This document shows, piece by piece, positions 62,729-64,000 of a stretch of 64,000 nucleotides of DNA. The notes under the pieces were generated by a model, which ran no database searches, was not told the DNA's origin, and saw only the letters and a program-made list of their open reading frames with translations. Location: the IMG/VR virus record IMGVR_UViG_3300032116_000001, positions 186,001-250,000 of that record, one strand, 5' to 3'. Position 1 is the first letter of the stretch, and each line of letters begins with the position of its first letter. Position numbers and translations under genes: made by a program. The DNA is from a virus.

Positions 62729-64000
62729 ATGGTAGACATTTTGGGTTTAAAAATGACTGCAGATCAAGACAATTTAGTGGAAATCATCGGAGAAGTAACG
62801 CGAGTTAATCGCTTTGACAGTGGATACGCCATTGTGACCGTTAAGAAAGGTAATACATCTGTCAAATTAGTGGGAGATATGCCAGGAATTTCCGAGGGTA
62901 TGACAATCAAAGCCCTCGCTGAAAAAACTGTACACCAAAAATATGGAGAGCAGTTTAAAGTTCGGGATATTGAGGAAAATGGATTTGCTAATATAGATTC
63001 GCTCATTAAATATTTATCTAGCAACACATTTTCTGGAATAGGGGTTTCCACGGCCAGGTCTATTGTGCAAGTTTTTGGGATGGAAACATTCGATATTTTA
63101 GACAATGATCCAGAAAGACTCTATGATGTCCCAGGCCTATCAGATTCAAAAGTTGACTCTATTATTCAATGTTGGACAGAAAATCGAGAATTTAACAGAA
63201 TTATAGCCGAATTAGTTAAGTATGGCATGACTCCCATGATGGCCAAGAAAGTCTACAAATCGCTTGGCGAATCTGCTTTAGATATGATTCGAGAAAATAT
63301 CTACACATTAACACAAGTTTCGGGAATTGGATTTCTTAAAGCGGATGAAATTGCCCTTAAGTCGGGTGTTAAATTAGATAGTCCACAGCGCGTTGACGCC
63401 GCTGTTTTGTACGTACTCGATCAAGCGTTGTCCAGTGGACATTGTTATTTGCCTCTTCCTGATGTTTCTGAACAATCAGTGGGGCTTCTAAAAGGCAACG
63501 TGAACGCAACACATGTTATGGAGTCTGTCCGAAGGTTGGCTTCGTCATCTCAAATTGTGAACGAAAACCACAAAATATTTCTTTCAGGTATCCGCGAGGC
63601 TGAGAAAAATGTTGCTAGTATGATCACAGATATGTTGTGCTACAAGGGTGATGCCATATACAAAGACCTTGCAGCACTTAGAAAGGATTTAAAACAAATT
63701 GATGTCACAAAAGATATTGTTCTTGCTGAAAAGCAAGAGGAAGCCTTGTTCACGGCCCTTAATTCAAGGGTTGCGATTATAACTGGTGGCCCAGGTGTTG
63801 GTAAAACCACGGTCACGAAAGCCCTTTGTGCGCTTTTCGAAAGGCACAACATGGATTTTTTGCTTTGCGCACCTACGGGCCGCGCTGCAAAAAGGCTTTC
63901 CGAGGCCACAGGATCAGAGGCCTCAACTATACATCGATTGCTAAAAGGGGATTCAACTTCCCAAAAGTTTACTTATCATCAGGGAAATCCACTTTGGGCC
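62729..64000 (+). CDS. recD2: RecD2-like DNA helicase, 3' end missing
   Basis: The frame is open from the ATG at 62729 (or 62753) to the window edge, at least 424 residues; an in-frame stop at 62708 sets the upstream limit. The N-terminus has an OB-like region (GEVTRVNRFDSGYAIVTV), two helix-hairpin-helix segments (VPGLSDSKV and VSGIGFLKADE) and then the helicase with Walker A GGPGVGKTT and 'APTGRAAKRL'. This is the order of RecD2/TraA-type SF1B 5'-3' helicases, which act in repair and replication. No good ribosome binding site is seen before either ATG. Confidence 0.88.
   Translation, partial: MVDILGLKMTADQDNLVEIIGEVTRVNRFDSGYAIVTVKKGNTSVKLVGDMPGISEGMTIKALAEKTVHQKYGEQFKVRDIEENGFANIDSLIKYLSSNTFSGIGVSTARSIVQVFGMETFDILDNDPERLYDVPGLSDSKVDSIIQCWTENREFNRIIAELVKYGMTPMMAKKVYKSLGESALDMIRENIYTLTQVSGIGFLKADEIALKSGVKLDSPQRVDAAVLYVLDQALSSGHCYLPLPDVSEQSVGLLKGNVNATHVMESVRRLASSSQIVNENHKIFLSGIREAEKNVASMITDMLCYKGDAIYKDLAALRKDLKQIDVTKDIVLAEKQEEALFTALNSRVAIITGGPGVGKTTVTKALCALFERHNMDFLLCAPTGRAAKRLSEATGSEASTIHRLLKGDSTSQKFTYHQGNPLWA

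Noticed and set aside
1-64000. tRNA genes and other structural RNAs
   Set aside because: No cloverleaf-like pattern was noticed in the gaps between genes; a covariance-model search would be needed to exclude one.

Overview
The window looks like part of a large tailed bacteriophage genome (jumbo-phage class), or a prophage of that kind. About 28 kb of the plus strand is a run of very large virion proteins (up to 2,889 aa). They are built from beta-rich adhesin modules and begin with a tail-hub/baseplate-like protein. The rest carries phage-type replication and nucleic-acid genes (UvsW-like helicase, RecD2-like helicase, RNase HII, PhoH) mixed with genes more usual in cells: two gyrase-like subunits, DnaK, two J-domain proteins, three serine peptidases, a nicotinamidase and a MerC-like membrane protein. 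Shine-Dalgarno sites, short overlaps and rho-independent terminators point to a bacterial host. No terminase, portal, major capsid or DNA polymerase lies in the window, so the phage assignment is an inference from gene content. I saw no tRNA, rRNA, CRISPR array or insertion sequence, and no gene-free stretch longer than about 215 bases.

Layout. (1) 1-28374, plus strand: baseplate/tail-tip proteins, including proteins with SWM-type Ig repeats, a PA14 domain, propeller-like repeats and a von Willebrand A-like domain. (2) 28361-29170, minus: a single nicotinamidase-like gene whose end overlaps the last tail gene. (3) 29321-33749, plus: subtilisin, signal peptidase I, trypsin-like protease, DnaJ and three small proteins. 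(4) 33827-40898, plus: helicase with an intein, zinc-ribbon protein, DnaK, RNase HII, MerC-like protein and DUF151-like protein. (5) 48158-40899, minus: seven genes, several of them clear virion-type proteins, including a paralogous pair and a protein with about 24 tandem 23-residue repeats. (6) 53002-48272, minus: gyrB-like and gyrA-like genes with their own candidate promoter and terminator. (7) 62599-53215, minus: small unknown genes, a J-domain protein, a PIN-PhoH protein and a 991-residue repeat protein, interrupted by one plus-strand gene at 60543. (8) 62729 to the end, plus: a RecD2-like helicase cut by the window edge.

How the genes may work together. The structural genes would build a host-contacting tail apparatus; one module of about 110 residues recurs 11 times in three of these proteins. 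DnaK, DnaJ and a second J-domain protein could form a phage chaperone set for folding them. The helicases, topoisomerase and RNase HII serve DNA replication and recombination. The peptidases could process virion or host envelope proteins, but nothing in the window shows their substrates. The most unusual points are a Ser1 intein whose two LAGLIDADG motifs both carry Cys at the catalytic acidic position, a GyrA-like subunit lacking the quinolone-binding residues, a dnaJ gene that appears to start at ATT, and a matching TATATA-type element directly in front of two genes that lack a ribosome binding site.
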